64,000 bases of DNA from Rubellimicrobium rubrum (lineage in GTDB: Bacteria; Pseudomonadota; Alphaproteobacteria; Rhodobacterales; Rhodobacteraceae): assembly GCF_006152115.1 (NCBI RefSeq), contig NZ_VDFU01000003.1, forward strand, positions 1-64,000, in the 5' to 3' direction. The position numbers and the translations under genes are program-made. This document shows positions 15,957 to 26,031 of this stretch, one piece after another. Position 1 is the stretch's first letter. Each line of letters begins with the position of its first letter. The notes under the pieces were generated by a model, which worked only from the letters and a program-made list of their open reading frames with translations, was not told the origin of the DNA and did not search any database.

Positions 15957-16685
15957 GGGCGTCACGCGGGCCTCGCCCGCCGTCATGCCGTCCCGCGCCC
16001 AATCGAAGCGGAGATGCGCGATTGCCTGCCCGCCCGACCGGGTGAACAGCGTGCCCGCCTCGCGTCCCTCCGAGACGATGGGCGTACCTGCGGGGGCCGG
16101 GCCTTCGACGGCCACGCGCGTCAGGCCTTTCCGCAGTTCGGTCTTGTGCTTCATCCGGGCCGTGACCTCCTGGCCTACGTAGCAGCCCTTGCGGAAATCG
16201 ACGCCATGGAGCCGCTCGAACCCGGCTTCGAGGATGTAGGTCTCGGGCGTGAGTTCCACGCCTGTCTCGGGGATGAGGTGCTCGACCCGCAGGGCGTCCC
16301 AGTCGGTGCCGTCGTCGCCGCCCTCCGTCCCATAAACCCGCCAGCCCAGAGACGGGTGGCGAGGATCGGGCAGGGCGCCCTCGGGAACCGGACCCGTGCC
16401 GCGCCGGACCAGAAGGTCGCTGGGCGCCAACTGGACGTCCGCCCGAAGCTTGTACATCGACAGCCGTTGCAGCAGCCCAGGGGCGAGCCGTTCGTCCACG
16501 TCGATCAGGATACGCCCATCCTCGCCCTTGATGAAGAAATCGGCCAGGTACTTGCCCTGCGGGGTCAGGAGCGCGGCATAGACAAGGCCATCCTTCAGGC
16601 GGCGCAGGTCGTTCGTGACGAGACCCTGGAGAAAATCCTCCCGGTCCTGTCCCGTGACCTCAATGATCGTCCGTCCGCTCATCAT
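15924..16685 (-). CDS. ygfZ: Folate-binding protein YgfZ (iron-sulfur cluster maintenance)
   Basis: A 253-residue protein related to aminomethyltransferase (GcvT). YgfZ/IBA57 proteins use tetrahydrofolate to support assembly or repair of certain Fe-S enzymes. The diagnostic motif KGCYVGQE (residues 166-173, conserved Cys168) is intact, and the N-terminus shows VTGQDREDFLQGLVTND. Either of two consecutive ATGs may start it. It overlaps the stop of the upstream ABC exporter gene by 4 nt and probably shares its transcript. Length is slightly short of the E. coli protein. Confidence 0.92.
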   Translation of the reverse strand: MMSGRTIIEVTGQDREDFLQGLVTNDLRRLKDGLVYAALLTPQGKYLADFFIKGEDGRILIDVDERLAPGLLQRLSMYKLRADVQLAPSDLLVRRGTGPVPEGALPDPRHPSLGWRVYGTEGGDDGTDWDALRVEHLIPETGVELTPETYILEAGFERLHGVDFRKGCYVGQEVTARMKHKTELRKGLTRVAVEGPAPAGTPIVSEGREAGTLFTRSGGQAIAHLRFDWARDGMTAGEARVTPLAEKGETPGQ

Positions 16686-18526
16686 TCCGCTCCGATCCGG
16701 GCCGCCGGTCCGTGATGGGCCCCATCCCTGAACTGGAGACGGTGAAGCTCGGCGTAAAGGCCCCCGCGCGCCAGCAACTCCTCATGGGTGCCCTGGTCCA
16801 CGACGCGGCCCCGATCCAGCACCACGATCCGATCCGCCGCCCTGACGGTGGACAGGCGGTGCGCGATGACCAGCGTCGTCCGCCCCGAGGACAGCCGATC
16901 CAGCGCCTCCTGCACGATGGTCTCCGACCGCGTGTCGAGCGCCGAGGTGGCCTCGTCGAGAAGAAGCACCGGCGTGTCCCGGAGGAGGGCCCGCGCGATG
17001 GCCACCCGCTGCCGCTGGCCGCCCGACAGCGCCGAGCCGCGTGGTCCCGCCGGACTGTCGAGCCCCCGGGGCAGGGAGGGCAGGAAGTCCGCCACATGCG
17101 CGGCCTCCACGATATGCCGGAGCCGCTCCTCGCTCACGTCGGTGCGGCCGAGCAGGATGTTCTCGCGCACTGTTTCGTCGAACAGCAGGGCATCCTGCGA
17201 CACCACGCTGAACAGCCGCCGCAGGTCCGCGAGGTCCATGGCCTGCAGGGGGACGTCGCCCACCAGCACATCGCCCCCTTGCGGGTCCACGAGCCGGGTC
17301 AGCAGGTTGAACACGGTGCTCTTGCCCGCGCCGGAGGCTCCGACAAGCGCGGTGGTCTTGCCAGCCTCGGCGGTGAAGGTCAGGCCACGCAGCACCGGCT
17401 GGTCGCCGTAGGCGAGATGCACGTCCCGCAGCACGATCTCGGGCGCGCCCTCCGGGGCGGGTCGTGGCTGGGCCGGAGACAGGATCGTGGGCCGGGCCAG
17501 CAGGATCGCGTGCATCCGCTCTACGCTGGCCGAAGCCTGGCTCCACAGCCCCGACAGGTTGGCGAGGCGGCGCAGGGGCTCAAAGGCGAGCGACATTGCC
17601 GTGAAGAAGGCCATGAACTCGCCCACCGACTTTTCGCCCGCGATGATCTCGGAGCCGCCGTAGGCCAGCACGCCCACGAAGCCCAGGCCCGACATGATGT
17701 CCACCAGGGCCGGGATCGCGGCGCGTCCGGCCGCGCCCCGGACCTCGGCGCTGATCCTGCGGCGCAGCAGGTCGTCGTAGCGCCGCGCCTGATAGCCCTC
17801 GAGTCCGTTCAGCTTGATCGCGTTGAGCCCATGGAAGACCTCGTCCAGTCGCGTGGACATGCGTCCTGCGATCTCGCGCGCGGCCCCGGCGCGGCGTCGC
17901 ACGAACCGCTGCACAAGGAGGGACGGGAGCACGAGAAGCGGCACGCCCACCAAGGCGACCAGAGTCCACCGCCAATCCACGCTGACGGCGACAGCGAGAA
18001 GGGAGGTGAGCGCCACCGCATCGCGACCGATCCCGGTGATCAGCGCCGTCCAGACCGAATTGGTGGCCTGCACATCGCCCTGCACCCGTTCGATCAGCGT
18101 GCCGGGTGGGTGACGGAGGTGAAAGACGCTGTCGAGCGTCATGAGATGCCGCATGAGGTCGCGGCGCAGCGACGCGGCGACCTGCTCGTTCACGCGGGTG
18201 ATGACCACCTTCTGTGCCGCCGAGGACAGGGCGCGCAGGGCGAAGATGCCTGCGATGGACAGGCCGACGGTCCAGATGGCACCTTGGTTGCCCTGGACGA
18301 AGACGTCGTCGAACATCGGCTCCATCCGGCTGGCGAAAAGGCCGAGCGTCGCCCCCTCGATGGCCATGAGCAGGAGCCCCAGGCCCATCCACCGCCAGTG
18401 CGGCCGCAGATAGCCGCGCCATAGCCAGCCGAACAGGTTGCGCGGGCTCGGCTCGATCACCGGGCGGGGTCCGCTGCGAAGGGACGCTCGCAAAGCCGCG
18501 TCATGCCGGGCGTTCTGTGATGACAT
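16682..18526 (-). CDS. MsbA-type ABC exporter (fused membrane and ATPase domains)
   Basis: A 614-residue half-transporter that should act as a homodimer in the inner membrane. Six membrane helices fill about residues 45-320. The ATPase domain has Walker A GASGAGKST (396-404), signature ALSGGQ (499-504), Walker B LLLDEAT (521-527) and the H-loop AHRLSTV. The family includes lipid A flippase MsbA and multidrug exporters; the substrate here is unknown. I chose the ATG before SSQNARHD because the longer frame runs into the divergent promoter region. Confidence 0.9.
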   Translation of the reverse strand: MSSQNARHDAALRASLRSGPRPVIEPSPRNLFGWLWRGYLRPHWRWMGLGLLLMAIEGATLGLFASRMEPMFDDVFVQGNQGAIWTVGLSIAGIFALRALSSAAQKVVITRVNEQVAASLRRDLMRHLMTLDSVFHLRHPPGTLIERVQGDVQATNSVWTALITGIGRDAVALTSLLAVAVSVDWRWTLVALVGVPLLVLPSLLVQRFVRRRAGAAREIAGRMSTRLDEVFHGLNAIKLNGLEGYQARRYDDLLRRRISAEVRGAAGRAAIPALVDIMSGLGFVGVLAYGGSEIIAGEKSVGEFMAFFTAMSLAFEPLRRLANLSGLWSQASASVERMHAILLARPTILSPAQPRPAPEGAPEIVLRDVHLAYGDQPVLRGLTFTAEAGKTTALVGASGAGKSTVFNLLTRLVDPQGGDVLVGDVPLQAMDLADLRRLFSVVSQDALLFDETVRENILLGRTDVSEERLRHIVEAAHVADFLPSLPRGLDSPAGPRGSALSGGQRQRVAIARALLRDTPVLLLDEATSALDTRSETIVQEALDRLSSGRTTLVIAHRLSTVRAADRIVVLDRGRVVDQGTHEELLARGGLYAELHRLQFRDGAHHGPAARIGAE

Positions 18527-18660
18527 CGGTTCACGCGGGATCCAGCCTGTCGTTCCTGGCGCGCGTCTATGCGGAGCGGCCTTCCGGGGCAAGGCGGGCT
18601 GCCCGCTGGCGGAGGCAGGACGGGACCGCTAGGTTCGGGTGTCCGACCCACGGAGATCCC

Positions 18661-19839
18661 ATGCTCGCCCAAGGCCGCCCTTACCTCGCAATTCCCGGAC
18701 CCTCGGTCGTGCCTGACCGGGTGCTGCGCGCGATGCACCGCGCCTCTCCCGACATCTACGAAGGCGAGATCGTGGAGATGACCCATGGGTTGATCCCGTC
18801 GCTGCGCCAGGTGGCGAGGACCAGCGGCGCCGCCACGATCTACATCGGCAATGGCCACGCCGCCTGGGAGGCGTCGCTCTCCAACGTGCTGTCGCGCGGC
18901 GACAAGGTGCTGGTCCCGATCTGTGGCCATTTCGGGCGCGGCTGGGCGGGGATCGCCCGGGGCTTGGGCGCAGAGGTGGAGGTGATCGACTTCGGCCCGT
19001 CCAGCGCCATCGACCCCGCCCGTGTGGAGGCTGCCCTGCGCGCCGACCGCGACGGGCGGATCAAGGCGGTGCTGGCCGTGCATGTCGACACATCGACCTC
19101 CGTGCGCAGCGACATCGCTGGCGTCCGTGCGGCGCTCGATGCGGCGGGGCACCCTGCGCTTCTGATGGCCGATTGCGTGGCCTCGCTCGGCTGCGACCGG
19201 TTCGAGATGGACGCCTGGGGCGTGGACGTGACCATCGCCGCCTCGCAGAAGGGCCTGATGTGCCCGCCGGGCCTGTGCTTCGTGTGGTTCAACGCCAAGG
19301 CGGCAGAGGCGCGGAACGGCGCGGATTGCGTAACGCCCTACTGGGACTGGCGCGGCCGCGCCGAGCCTGCGGCCTTCTGGCAATACTGGTTCGGTACCGC
19401 ACCGGCCCAGGCGCTCTATGGCCTACGCGAGGCGCTCGACATGATCGAGGAGGAAGGGTTGGAGCAGGTCTGGGCGCGGCACGACAGGCTGGCCCGGGCC
19501 GTCTGGGCGGCCTGCGAGGCCTGGGAGCAGGACGGGCCTCTCGGACTGAACGTGCCCGACCCTGATGACCGCTCCAGGGCCATCACGGCGCTCCAACTCG
19601 GGCCGGGTCAGGCGGACGCGCTGCGCGGCTGGGTAAAGCGAACCACCGGGGTCACGCTGGGGATCGGCCTTGGGCGCGAGCCGGCGGACGCCTTTTTCCG
19701 GATCGGCCACATGGGGCACGTCAACGCCCACATGGTCCTGGGCGTCCTCGGCGCCATCGAGGCCGGGCTCGGCGCCCTGAACATTGCACGCGGCCCCGGC
19801 GCCCTGGAGGCGGCGGCGCGCGTGGTGGCGGGGGCCTGA
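18661..19839 (+). CDS. Class V aminotransferase, alanine/serine-glyoxylate type
   Basis: A 392-residue PLP enzyme of the alanine-glyoxylate/serine-glyoxylate aminotransferase group. PLP attaches at Lys197 (ASQKGLMCPPG), and Asp171 (MADCVASLG) contacts the pyridine nitrogen. The N-terminal PGPSVVPDRVLRAMHR is typical of this family. Such enzymes make glycine from glyoxylate; hydroxypyruvate from serine would feed glycerate, the substrate of the kinase at about 7 kb, but that gene is distant. GGAG precedes the ATG, and the upstream open frame is non-coding. Confidence 0.88.
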   Translation: MLAQGRPYLAIPGPSVVPDRVLRAMHRASPDIYEGEIVEMTHGLIPSLRQVARTSGAATIYIGNGHAAWEASLSNVLSRGDKVLVPICGHFGRGWAGIARGLGAEVEVIDFGPSSAIDPARVEAALRADRDGRIKAVLAVHVDTSTSVRSDIAGVRAALDAAGHPALLMADCVASLGCDRFEMDAWGVDVTIAASQKGLMCPPGLCFVWFNAKAAEARNGADCVTPYWDWRGRAEPAAFWQYWFGTAPAQALYGLREALDMIEEEGLEQVWARHDRLARAVWAACEAWEQDGPLGLNVPDPDDRSRAITALQLGPGQADALRGWVKRTTGVTLGIGLGREPADAFFRIGHMGHVNAHMVLGVLGAIEAGLGALNIARGPGALEAAARVVAGA

Positions 19840-19858
19840 CGGCCCTCACCCGCTGCCG

Positions 19859-20278
19859 TCACTCGGACGCGGCCTCGCCTGCGGCGTCATCGGCGCCAGC
19901 CGCCCCACCGGATACCCCCAGCCGTTCCAGCATCGCCTGCATTTCGGCGATCTCGGCCTCCTGCGCGTCGATGACGGTCTGCGCCATGGCCTTCACCTCC
20001 TCGTCGTCGCCCTGCTCCAGGACGACCCGGGCCATGTCGATGGCGCTCTGGTGGTGCGGGATCATCATCAGAAGGAAATCCGCGTCGATGTCCCCGGTCG
20101 ATGTCTGCGGCATCGTGGTCATCATCGAGTGCATCGGCATCATGAGATCCTCAAGCGCAGGATCGTCCGACATCATCATGCCATGCTCCATGCCGCCGGT
20201 GCCCTCTGCCGCATCCTGGCCCATGGCCGTGCCGGCCGACAGCGTCAGCAGAAGAAGCAGGGTGGGACGCATCATCAT
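19859..20278 (-). CDS. DUF305 family exported protein
   Basis: A 139-residue periplasmic protein with a signal peptide (MRPTLLLLLTLSAGTAMG) and the DUF305 core: DADFLLMMIPHHQSAIDMARVVLEQGDDEEV, seen here as the block around residues 70-100. It is methionine- and histidine-rich (MEHGMMMSDD, MMPMHSMM), as in family members found with copper homeostasis genes, so copper binding is a reasonable inference. The start was set at the ATG preceded by GGAGG and 5 nt; upstream ATG or GTG codons lack a site. It is tail-to-tail with the class V aminotransferase. Confidence 0.87.
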   Translation of the reverse strand: MMMRPTLLLLLTLSAGTAMGQDAAEGTGGMEHGMMMSDDPALEDLMMPMHSMMTTMPQTSTGDIDADFLLMMIPHHQSAIDMARVVLEQGDDEEVKAMAQTVIDAQEAEIAEMQAMLERLGVSGGAAGADDAAGEAASE

Positions 20279-20311
20279 GGGATCCTCCATCCGACTGGTG
20301 ATCCCCAATAG

Positions 20312-21424
20312 TTAGGGCGCCGAGCGCGCTTCTGCCAGCGCGAGGGGCAGGGCCTCGGCAAAGGCGCGAAGCGCTTCGGGCGGGCCGACCGTCACGCGGA
20401 TGCAGCGGTCGAGCGGAGCCACCCCCGGCATCCGCACGAACACCCCCCGACCGAGGAGCCCACCCAGCACGCGGCGGGCGAACGCGCCGTCCGCCCCGCA
20501 GTCTATCGTGACGAAGTTCGCGGCCGAGGGCAGGGGTACCAGTCCGGCCGCGCGCGCGATGGCCGCGATCCCGTCGCGCGCTTGGGCGACCCGGCCTGCG
20601 ACCTCGCGCGGCCAATCGCGATCCGCCAGCGCGGCCAGCGCCCCGGCCTGGGCGATCCGTCCCAGACCGAAGTGGTTCCTCACCCGGTCGAAGGCCGCCA
20701 CGAGAGGGGCTGGCCCGATGGCATAGCCCACGCGCAGTCCCGCCAGCCCGTGCGCCTTGGAGAACGTCCTCATCCGAATGACGCGCGGGTCTGCGGGATC
20801 GATGGAGGGCAGCAGGCCCTCGGGCGCGAGTTCCGCATAGGCTTCGTCCAGCACCAGCAGCGCCCCGTCGGGCACGGCCTCCACCATGCGCCCGATCACC
20901 TCGGGCCCATGGAACCCGCCCATGGGATTGTCCGGGTTCGACAGATAGACAAGCCGCGCCGACGACTCCTCAGCCAGGTGCATCAGGGCCACTGGGTCCG
21001 AGGCATCGCCATGGTAGGGAACCGTCAGGAGCCGGCCTCCGAATCCCGCCACATGAAAGTTGAAGGTCGGATAACCCCCGAGCGAGGTCACGACCGGCGT
21101 TCCCGGCCCGACCGTCAGCCGGACGAGCAGGCCCAGAAGTCCGTCGATCCCTTCGCCGACCACAACATGCGAGGGATCGCAGCCGTGATGCGCGGCCATG
21201 GCCACGCGCAGGTCGTAGACCTCCGGGTCGCCGTACATCCACACGTCCCGTGCCGTGCGCTCCATGGCCTCAATGGCTTTGGGGGAGGGCCCAAATGCGT
21301 TCTCGTTCGCGCCCATGCGCGCCGCGAAGGGCCGTCCCATGCGCCGCTCCAGCGCCTCCGGGCCGGTGAAGGGGACCGTTGGGGGAAGCGAGGCGGCGAG
21401 CGGGGTGAGGCGCGGATCGGTCAT
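20312..21424 (-). CDS. HisC-like pyridoxal phosphate aminotransferase
   Basis: A 370-residue fold-type I aminotransferase resembling histidinol-phosphate aminotransferase. Visible motifs are the substrate-arm GANENAFGPSPKA (38-50), LSNPDNPMGG (161-170), the Asp-Tyr pair in VLDEAYAEL (191-199), and PLP Lys223 in RTFSKAHGLAGLRVGYA. The HisC family also includes aromatic and other amino-acid aminotransferases, and no histidine genes flank it, so the exact substrate is open. The frame is open further upstream but there overlaps the DUF2235 gene, so I start at the ATG before TDPRLTPL. Confidence 0.87.
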   Translation of the reverse strand: MTDPRLTPLAASLPPTVPFTGPEALERRMGRPFAARMGANENAFGPSPKAIEAMERTARDVWMYGDPEVYDLRVAMAAHHGCDPSHVVVGEGIDGLLGLLVRLTVGPGTPVVTSLGGYPTFNFHVAGFGGRLLTVPYHGDASDPVALMHLAEESSARLVYLSNPDNPMGGFHGPEVIGRMVEAVPDGALLVLDEAYAELAPEGLLPSIDPADPRVIRMRTFSKAHGLAGLRVGYAIGPAPLVAAFDRVRNHFGLGRIAQAGALAALADRDWPREVAGRVAQARDGIAAIARAAGLVPLPSAANFVTIDCGADGAFARRVLGGLLGRGVFVRMPGVAPLDRCIRVTVGPPEALRAFAEALPLALAEARSAP

Positions 21425-21488
21425 GGTCGCCAGAGTGGCCAGTCGGCGCGGCAAGGCAAGCCCGTCCGCTGTCGAATGCCGCCGCGTG

Positions 21489-22577
21489 TCACTCGGCCGG
21501 AACATGGCTCCAGCGCCGCTTGCGCAAGGGCTCCGCGCTGGCATGAAGGCGCTCGGACGGATCGAGCCCCACGACCCGGCGACGGCGCAGCAGGAACAGC
21601 TTGCCCCAGCCGACCCATGAACTGATCGACGGCGCGCCGACATCGCAGGGAAATCGCGCGCGCCAGTCCGGCGGAAGCGGCAATCCTTCACGCTCGAGCC
21701 GCGCCAGCATCCAGGCGAGCGGGATGTTGGCCAAGGGACGCGAGGCCGCCCGTCCGCAGACCTGCCCGCCCACATCGGCGTGGGTGCCGGGAAACCAGAC
21801 CTGCTCAACGATGCCGGGCGCTTGGCCGGTGGTGGTCCAAAGGACCGGCGCGAAGGCCTCGCGCGTTTCGTGCAGCGCCAGCGCGTGAAAGGCGCGCCGG
21901 ATATGCGGCCCGACTTCGTGGTTGTGGAACGAGGTCGCCGCCTCGGCCCAGCGCCACAGCACGGGAAGCCGCACCCCCAGCGCCTTGACGGTGTCCCAGC
22001 AGCCCAGGGCCGCGATCTCGACGCGCTCATGGCAGTGAAGCCGCCGGAAGGCCTCGACCGTTTGGCTCCGACGTCCAAGCCGGTAGTGGCGATAAGCGGT
22101 CCGTACGTTCCGCGCCGTGGCCGCGTCGGCCCGCAAGAGCCCCACCTGGTCGATGATGCCCGCCAGCGACCGCACGGCATAGGCCCCGCGCGAATAGCCG
22201 ATCAGGATGATCTCGTCCCCGGGCCGGTAGCGCGAGGCCAGCCAGCCGTAGGTCCGCTCGATCTGCCGGTTGATTCCCTTGCCCATCATGACATGGAGCG
22301 TGCCGTTCCAGTCCCGCCACTGGACGCCTGCCTCGTAGTAGAGCGTGAGGTTCGCCCGGCGGCCCATCTCGCGCAGGAGCTTGTAGGTCAGCCCCGCGTT
22401 GGACTCATGGCCCGGCGCCAGCGAGGACATGGTGCCGTCCAGGATGATGACGTGGGTGGCTGGTCCGCGATGGCGGGCCCGCCGTTCCTTGATGCGAGGC
22501 CGCCGGTCGAACAAACCTAGGAGGCGGTCCACCGCCGCCTCGCCTGCCGTTCCTGCGCTCGCCTCCCTGCGATCCAC
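21489..22577 (-). CDS. DUF2235 alpha/beta hydrolase
   Basis: A 362-residue protein with a DUF2235 domain, an alpha/beta-hydrolase fold shared with Tle1-type phospholipase effectors. Landmarks are the starting strand THVIILDGTMSS (41-52), the nucleophile elbow GYSRGAYAVRSLAG (Ser129), and WFPGTHADVGGQ, which supplies the acid/histidine region. No type VI secretion gene or immunity partner lies nearby and there is no signal peptide, so a housekeeping or unknown lipase-like role is as likely as an effector role. The start is GTG, with no strong ribosome site, and could lie further inside. Confidence 0.8.
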   Translation of the reverse strand: MDRREASAGTAGEAAVDRLLGLFDRRPRIKERRARHRGPATHVIILDGTMSSLAPGHESNAGLTYKLLREMGRRANLTLYYEAGVQWRDWNGTLHVMMGKGINRQIERTYGWLASRYRPGDEIILIGYSRGAYAVRSLAGIIDQVGLLRADAATARNVRTAYRHYRLGRRSQTVEAFRRLHCHERVEIAALGCWDTVKALGVRLPVLWRWAEAATSFHNHEVGPHIRRAFHALALHETREAFAPVLWTTTGQAPGIVEQVWFPGTHADVGGQVCGRAASRPLANIPLAWMLARLEREGLPLPPDWRARFPCDVGAPSISSWVGWGKLFLLRRRRVVGLDPSERLHASAEPLRKRRWSHVPAE

Positions 22578-22755
22578 GGACGCCTCCGCCGGGCACTGCT
22601 GGAGAATCTGCTACGGCCCGGTTGCTCAAGGCTAACAGCAATTCGTGACTACTTTGTTCCCGGATGCGTGACAGGCGAGGGGCTTGGCAGCAGCAGCCTT
22701 TTCCCCGCGCCAACCTTTCGCTAATCCCCTGGGCCGAGTTGATAGAGGTGACGCG

Positions 22756-25700
22756 ATGGACAAGAACTTCGGGGCGGCCGAGGCCGAGGCGCGCATCGCG
22801 CGGCTTTGGGAGGAGGCGGGAGCCTTCAAGGCCGGAGCGAACGCCAAGCCCGGGGGCAAGCCCTTCTCCATCGTGATCCCGCCGCCGAACGTGACGGGCA
22901 GCCTCCATATGGGGCACGCTTTCAACAACACGCTCCAGGACATCCTGACGCGCTGGCACCGCATGAAGGGCGACGACGTCCTTTGGCAGCCCGGCCTCGA
23001 CCACGCCGGCATTGCCACGCAGATGGTGGTGGAGCGCGAACTCGCGAAGCAGGGCAACCAGGGCCGCCGCGAGATGGGCCGTGAGAAGTTCCTCGAAAAG
23101 GTCTGGGAGTGGAAGGCCCAGTCCGGCGGCACCATCATCGGCCAGCTCAAGCGGCTGGGCGCCTCCGCCGACTTTTCGCGCGAGGCGTTCACGATGGACC
23201 CGCATTTCCAGAAAGCGGTCCTTCAGGTCTTTGTGCAGATGTACGAGCAGGGCCTGATCTACCGCGGCAAGCGCCTCGTGAACTGGGACCCGCACTTCGA
23301 GACCGCGATCTCCGACCTCGAGGTCGAGAACCGCGAGACCCCCGGCCACATGTGGCACTTCAAGTACCCGCTGGCGAACGGGGCGACCTACACCTACAGC
23401 GAGCGCGACGCCGACGGGCAGGTCGTGTTCGAGGAGGAGCGCGACTACATCTCCATTGCTACCACCCGGCCCGAGACGATGCTGGGTGACGGCGCGGTCG
23501 CGGTCCACCCCTCGGACGCCCGCTACGCCCCCATCGTGGGGATGCTGTGCGAGATCCCGGTTGGCCCGCAGGCGCATCGCCGCCTGATCCCGATCATCAC
23601 CGACGAATATCCCGATCCCAGCTTCGGCTCGGGCGCGGTCAAGATCACCGGGGCGCACGACTTCAACGACTATGCCGTGGCCAACCGCAACGGCATCCCG
23701 CTCTACACCCTCATGGACACCAAGGCCCGGATGCGCTCCGACGGCCTGTCTTATGAGGAATCCGCCACCATCGCCGGCCAGATCGCGCGGGGCGAGCGCG
23801 AGGCGGGCGACGTGTCCCAGATCAACCTCGTCCCGGAGGAGCTTCGCGGCCTCGACCGGCTGGAGGCGCGCAAGGCCGTCGTGGCGCAGATCACCACCGA
23901 GGGGCTCGCCGTCATGGTCCCCGCCGCCGACCCCCGCCTGGGTAGCGCCTCCGCTGCGTCCGCGCCGCCGTCCAAGGGTGGGCAGGACGGGATGCCTACC
24001 GACAGCTACGAGGAAGGCGGCACCCCGCCCGAGGCGCTGCTCGTCCCGCTCGTCGAGCCCAAGCCCATCATGCAGCCCTTCGGCGACCGCTCCAACGTGG
24101 TCATCGAGCCGATGCTGACCGACCAGTGGTTCGTGGACACCGCCCGTATCGTCGGCTCCGCCATCGACGCGGTCCGCGACGGACGCACCCAGATCCTGCC
24201 GGAGCGTGACGCCAAAACCTACTTCCACTGGCTGGAGAACATCGAGCCCTGGTGCATCTCCCGCCAGCTCTGGTGGGGGCATCGGATCCCGGTGTGGTAC
24301 TTCCCTTCTCACAAACTCCAGGAGCATCTGCGCGCCGCATTGGAGGCTGATCCCTCGAACAGCCTCCTCCGCAATACGCTTGACAGCTTCTCAGAGGTTC
24401 GGAGGTGGACAACCAGCGGCGGGGCTTATGCCTACTGCGCTGCCTCCGAAGAGGAAGTGAGAGAAGAAGTTGAACGCATCTTCTCGCGCCCAGTGATCTT
24501 CTTTGGGACGGAGGAGGAGGCAGTCGCCTATATCGACGCCAACTATGGCGCAGACGATTTCAAGACTCCGCTTTACCGCGATCCCGACGTCCTCGACACG
24601 TGGTTCTCCTCCGGCATCTGGCCCATCGGCACGCTCGGCTGGCCCGAGCAGACCGAGGAACTGCGCAAGTACTTCCCCACCTCCGTCCTCGTGACCGGTT
24701 TCGACATCATCTTCTTCTGGGTCGCCCGGATGATGATGATGCAACTCGCCCTGGTGAACGAGGTGCCGTTCAAGACGGTCTACGTCCATGCCCTCGTCCG
24801 GGACGAGAAGGGCAAGAAGATGTCCAAGTCGCTGGGCAACGTCCTCGACCCCCTGGACCTCATCAATGAGTATGGCGCAGATGCCGTGCGCTTCACGCTC
24901 TCGGCCATGGCTGCGATGGGCCGGGACCTGCGCCTGTCCACTCAGCGGATCGCGGGCTACCGCAACTTCGGGACCAAGCTCTGGAACGCCCACCGCTTCG
25001 CGGAGATGAACGGCGTCTTCGCCGCGCCCCGCACGGACGGCATCCCCACCGCCACCGTCCCCGTGAACCGCTGGATCATCGGGGAAACGGCCCGTATCCG
25101 CGAGGAGGTGGACGCCGCCCTCGACGCCTTCCGCTTCGACGGCGCGGCGCAGGCGCTCCATGCCTTCGTCTGGGGCGTGGTCTGCGACTGGTACGTGGAG
25201 TTCTCCAAGCCCCTCCTCTCCGGCACCGACGAGGCGCAGAAGCAGGAGACGCAAGCCGTCATGGCCTGGGTTCTCGACCAGTGCCTGATCCTGATGCACC
25301 CCTTCATGCCCTTCATCACCGAGGATCTCTGGGGCGCGACCGCGCAGCGGGCCAAACTCCTCGTCCACGCGGACTGGCCGACCTACACGGCCGCCGACCT
25401 CGTGGATGCGGGCGCCGAGGCCGAAATGCGCTGGACCATCGCGCTCATCGAAGGCGTGCGCTCCGCCCGGTCCCAACTCAACGTGCCCGCCGGCCTCACC
25501 GTCCCCGTGGTGATGACCGAGGCCGACGATGCCGCCCGTCAGGCGCTGTCCCGGAACGGTGCACTGATCCAGCGCCTCGCCCGGATCGAGGCCCCGACCG
25601 AAGGCGCGGCCCCGCGCGGTTCCATCACGGTGGCGACCCCCGGCGCGACCTTCGCGCTTCCCTTGGAGGGTCTGATCGACATCAAGGCCGAGATTGCGCG

Positions 25701-25887
25701 CATGACCAAGGGGGCCGACAAGGCCGCCAAGGAGGCCGCCGCGCTCCGGGGCCGCCTGTCGAACCCACGCTTCGTCGAATCCGCCGCCGAGGAGGTGGTG
25801 GACGAGACGCGCGAGAACCTTGCAGCCCGAGAGGCGGAGGAGGGGCAGTTGCGCGCCGCCTTGGCGCGTCTGGCCGAACTGACCTGA
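22756..25887 (+). CDS. valS: Valyl-tRNA synthetase with two unusual insertions
   Basis: Class I synthetase (1043 residues; E. coli has 951) that charges tRNA-Val and edits threonyl-tRNA. Signature motifs are intact: HMGH (51-54) and KMSKS (688-692), plus the editing domain between and a C-terminal coiled coil. Two segments look inserted. Residues about 396-425 are a Gly/Ser/Ala/Pro-rich stretch where the chain re-enters the catalytic core before [15 protein letters not shown]. Residues about 516-595, between HRIPVWY and DPDVLDTWF, are roughly 60 longer than in E. coli and use codons (AGA, AAA, ACA, TCA) that are rare in the rest of the gene. Start chosen at the ATG before DKNFGAAEA. Confidence 0.95.
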   Translation: MDKNFGAAEAEARIARLWEEAGAFKAGANAKPGGKPFSIVIPPPNVTGSLHMGHAFNNTLQDILTRWHRMKGDDVLWQPGLDHAGIATQMVVERELAKQGNQGRREMGREKFLEKVWEWKAQSGGTIIGQLKRLGASADFSREAFTMDPHFQKAVLQVFVQMYEQGLIYRGKRLVNWDPHFETAISDLEVENRETPGHMWHFKYPLANGATYTYSERDADGQVVFEEERDYISIATTRPETMLGDGAVAVHPSDARYAPIVGMLCEIPVGPQAHRRLIPIITDEYPDPSFGSGAVKITGAHDFNDYAVANRNGIPLYTLMDTKARMRSDGLSYEESATIAGQIARGEREAGDVSQINLVPEELRGLDRLEARKAVVAQITTEGLAVMVPAADPRLGSASAASAPPSKGGQDGMPTDSYEEGGTPPEALLVPLVEPKPIMQPFGDRSNVVIEPMLTDQWFVDTARIVGSAIDAVRDGRTQILPERDAKTYFHWLENIEPWCISRQLWWGHRIPVWYFPSHKLQEHLRAALEADPSNSLLRNTLDSFSEVRRWTTSGGAYAYCAASEEEVREEVERIFSRPVIFFGTEEEAVAYIDANYGADDFKTPLYRDPDVLDTWFSSGIWPIGTLGWPEQTEELRKYFPTSVLVTGFDIIFFWVARMMMMQLALVNEVPFKTVYVHALVRDEKGKKMSKSLGNVLDPLDLINEYGADAVRFTLSAMAAMGRDLRLSTQRIAGYRNFGTKLWNAHRFAEMNGVFAAPRTDGIPTATVPVNRWIIGETARIREEVDAALDAFRFDGAAQALHAFVWGVVCDWYVEFSKPLLSGTDEAQKQETQAVMAWVLDQCLILMHPFMPFITEDLWGATAQRAKLLVHADWPTYTAADLVDAGAEAEMRWTIALIEGVRSARSQLNVPAGLTVPVVMTEADDAARQALSRNGALIQRLARIEAPTEGAAPRGSITVATPGATFALPLEGLIDIKAEIARMTKGADKAAKEAAALRGRLSNPRFVESAAEEVVDETRENLAAREAEEGQLRAALARLAELT

Positions 25888-25902
25888 GAGTCCGGGAATT
25901 AC

Positions 25903-25930
25903 GCGGCCCGCCTAAGGACGGGCGGGCCGC
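25903..25930 (+). terminator. Hairpin downstream of valS
   Basis: A perfect 10-bp stem (GCGGCCCGCC/GGCGGGCCGC) with an 8-nt loop lies 15 nt after the valS stop. No T-run follows, so it may be a weak terminator or an mRNA 3'-end stabiliser. Confidence 0.5.
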
Positions 25931-26031
25931 CGCTGAACCAGCCGCCGCGCACCTCATCCCCTGCCTTGACACATTCCCCGGCTTTCCGAGTTCCCTGATG
26001 GCTGCGGATGCAGCGTACAGGGAGACATGAC

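Noticed and set aside
20312-22180. A fused 622-codon frame joining the HisC-like enzyme to an upstream domain
   Set aside because: The extra part lies in another frame of the DUF2235 gene and has no family motif; the HisC-like gene has its own ATG and normal length.
22405-24327. Open frame of 640 codons opposite the DUF2235 gene end and valS
   Set aside because: Shadow of valS; low-complexity product and no ribosome site.
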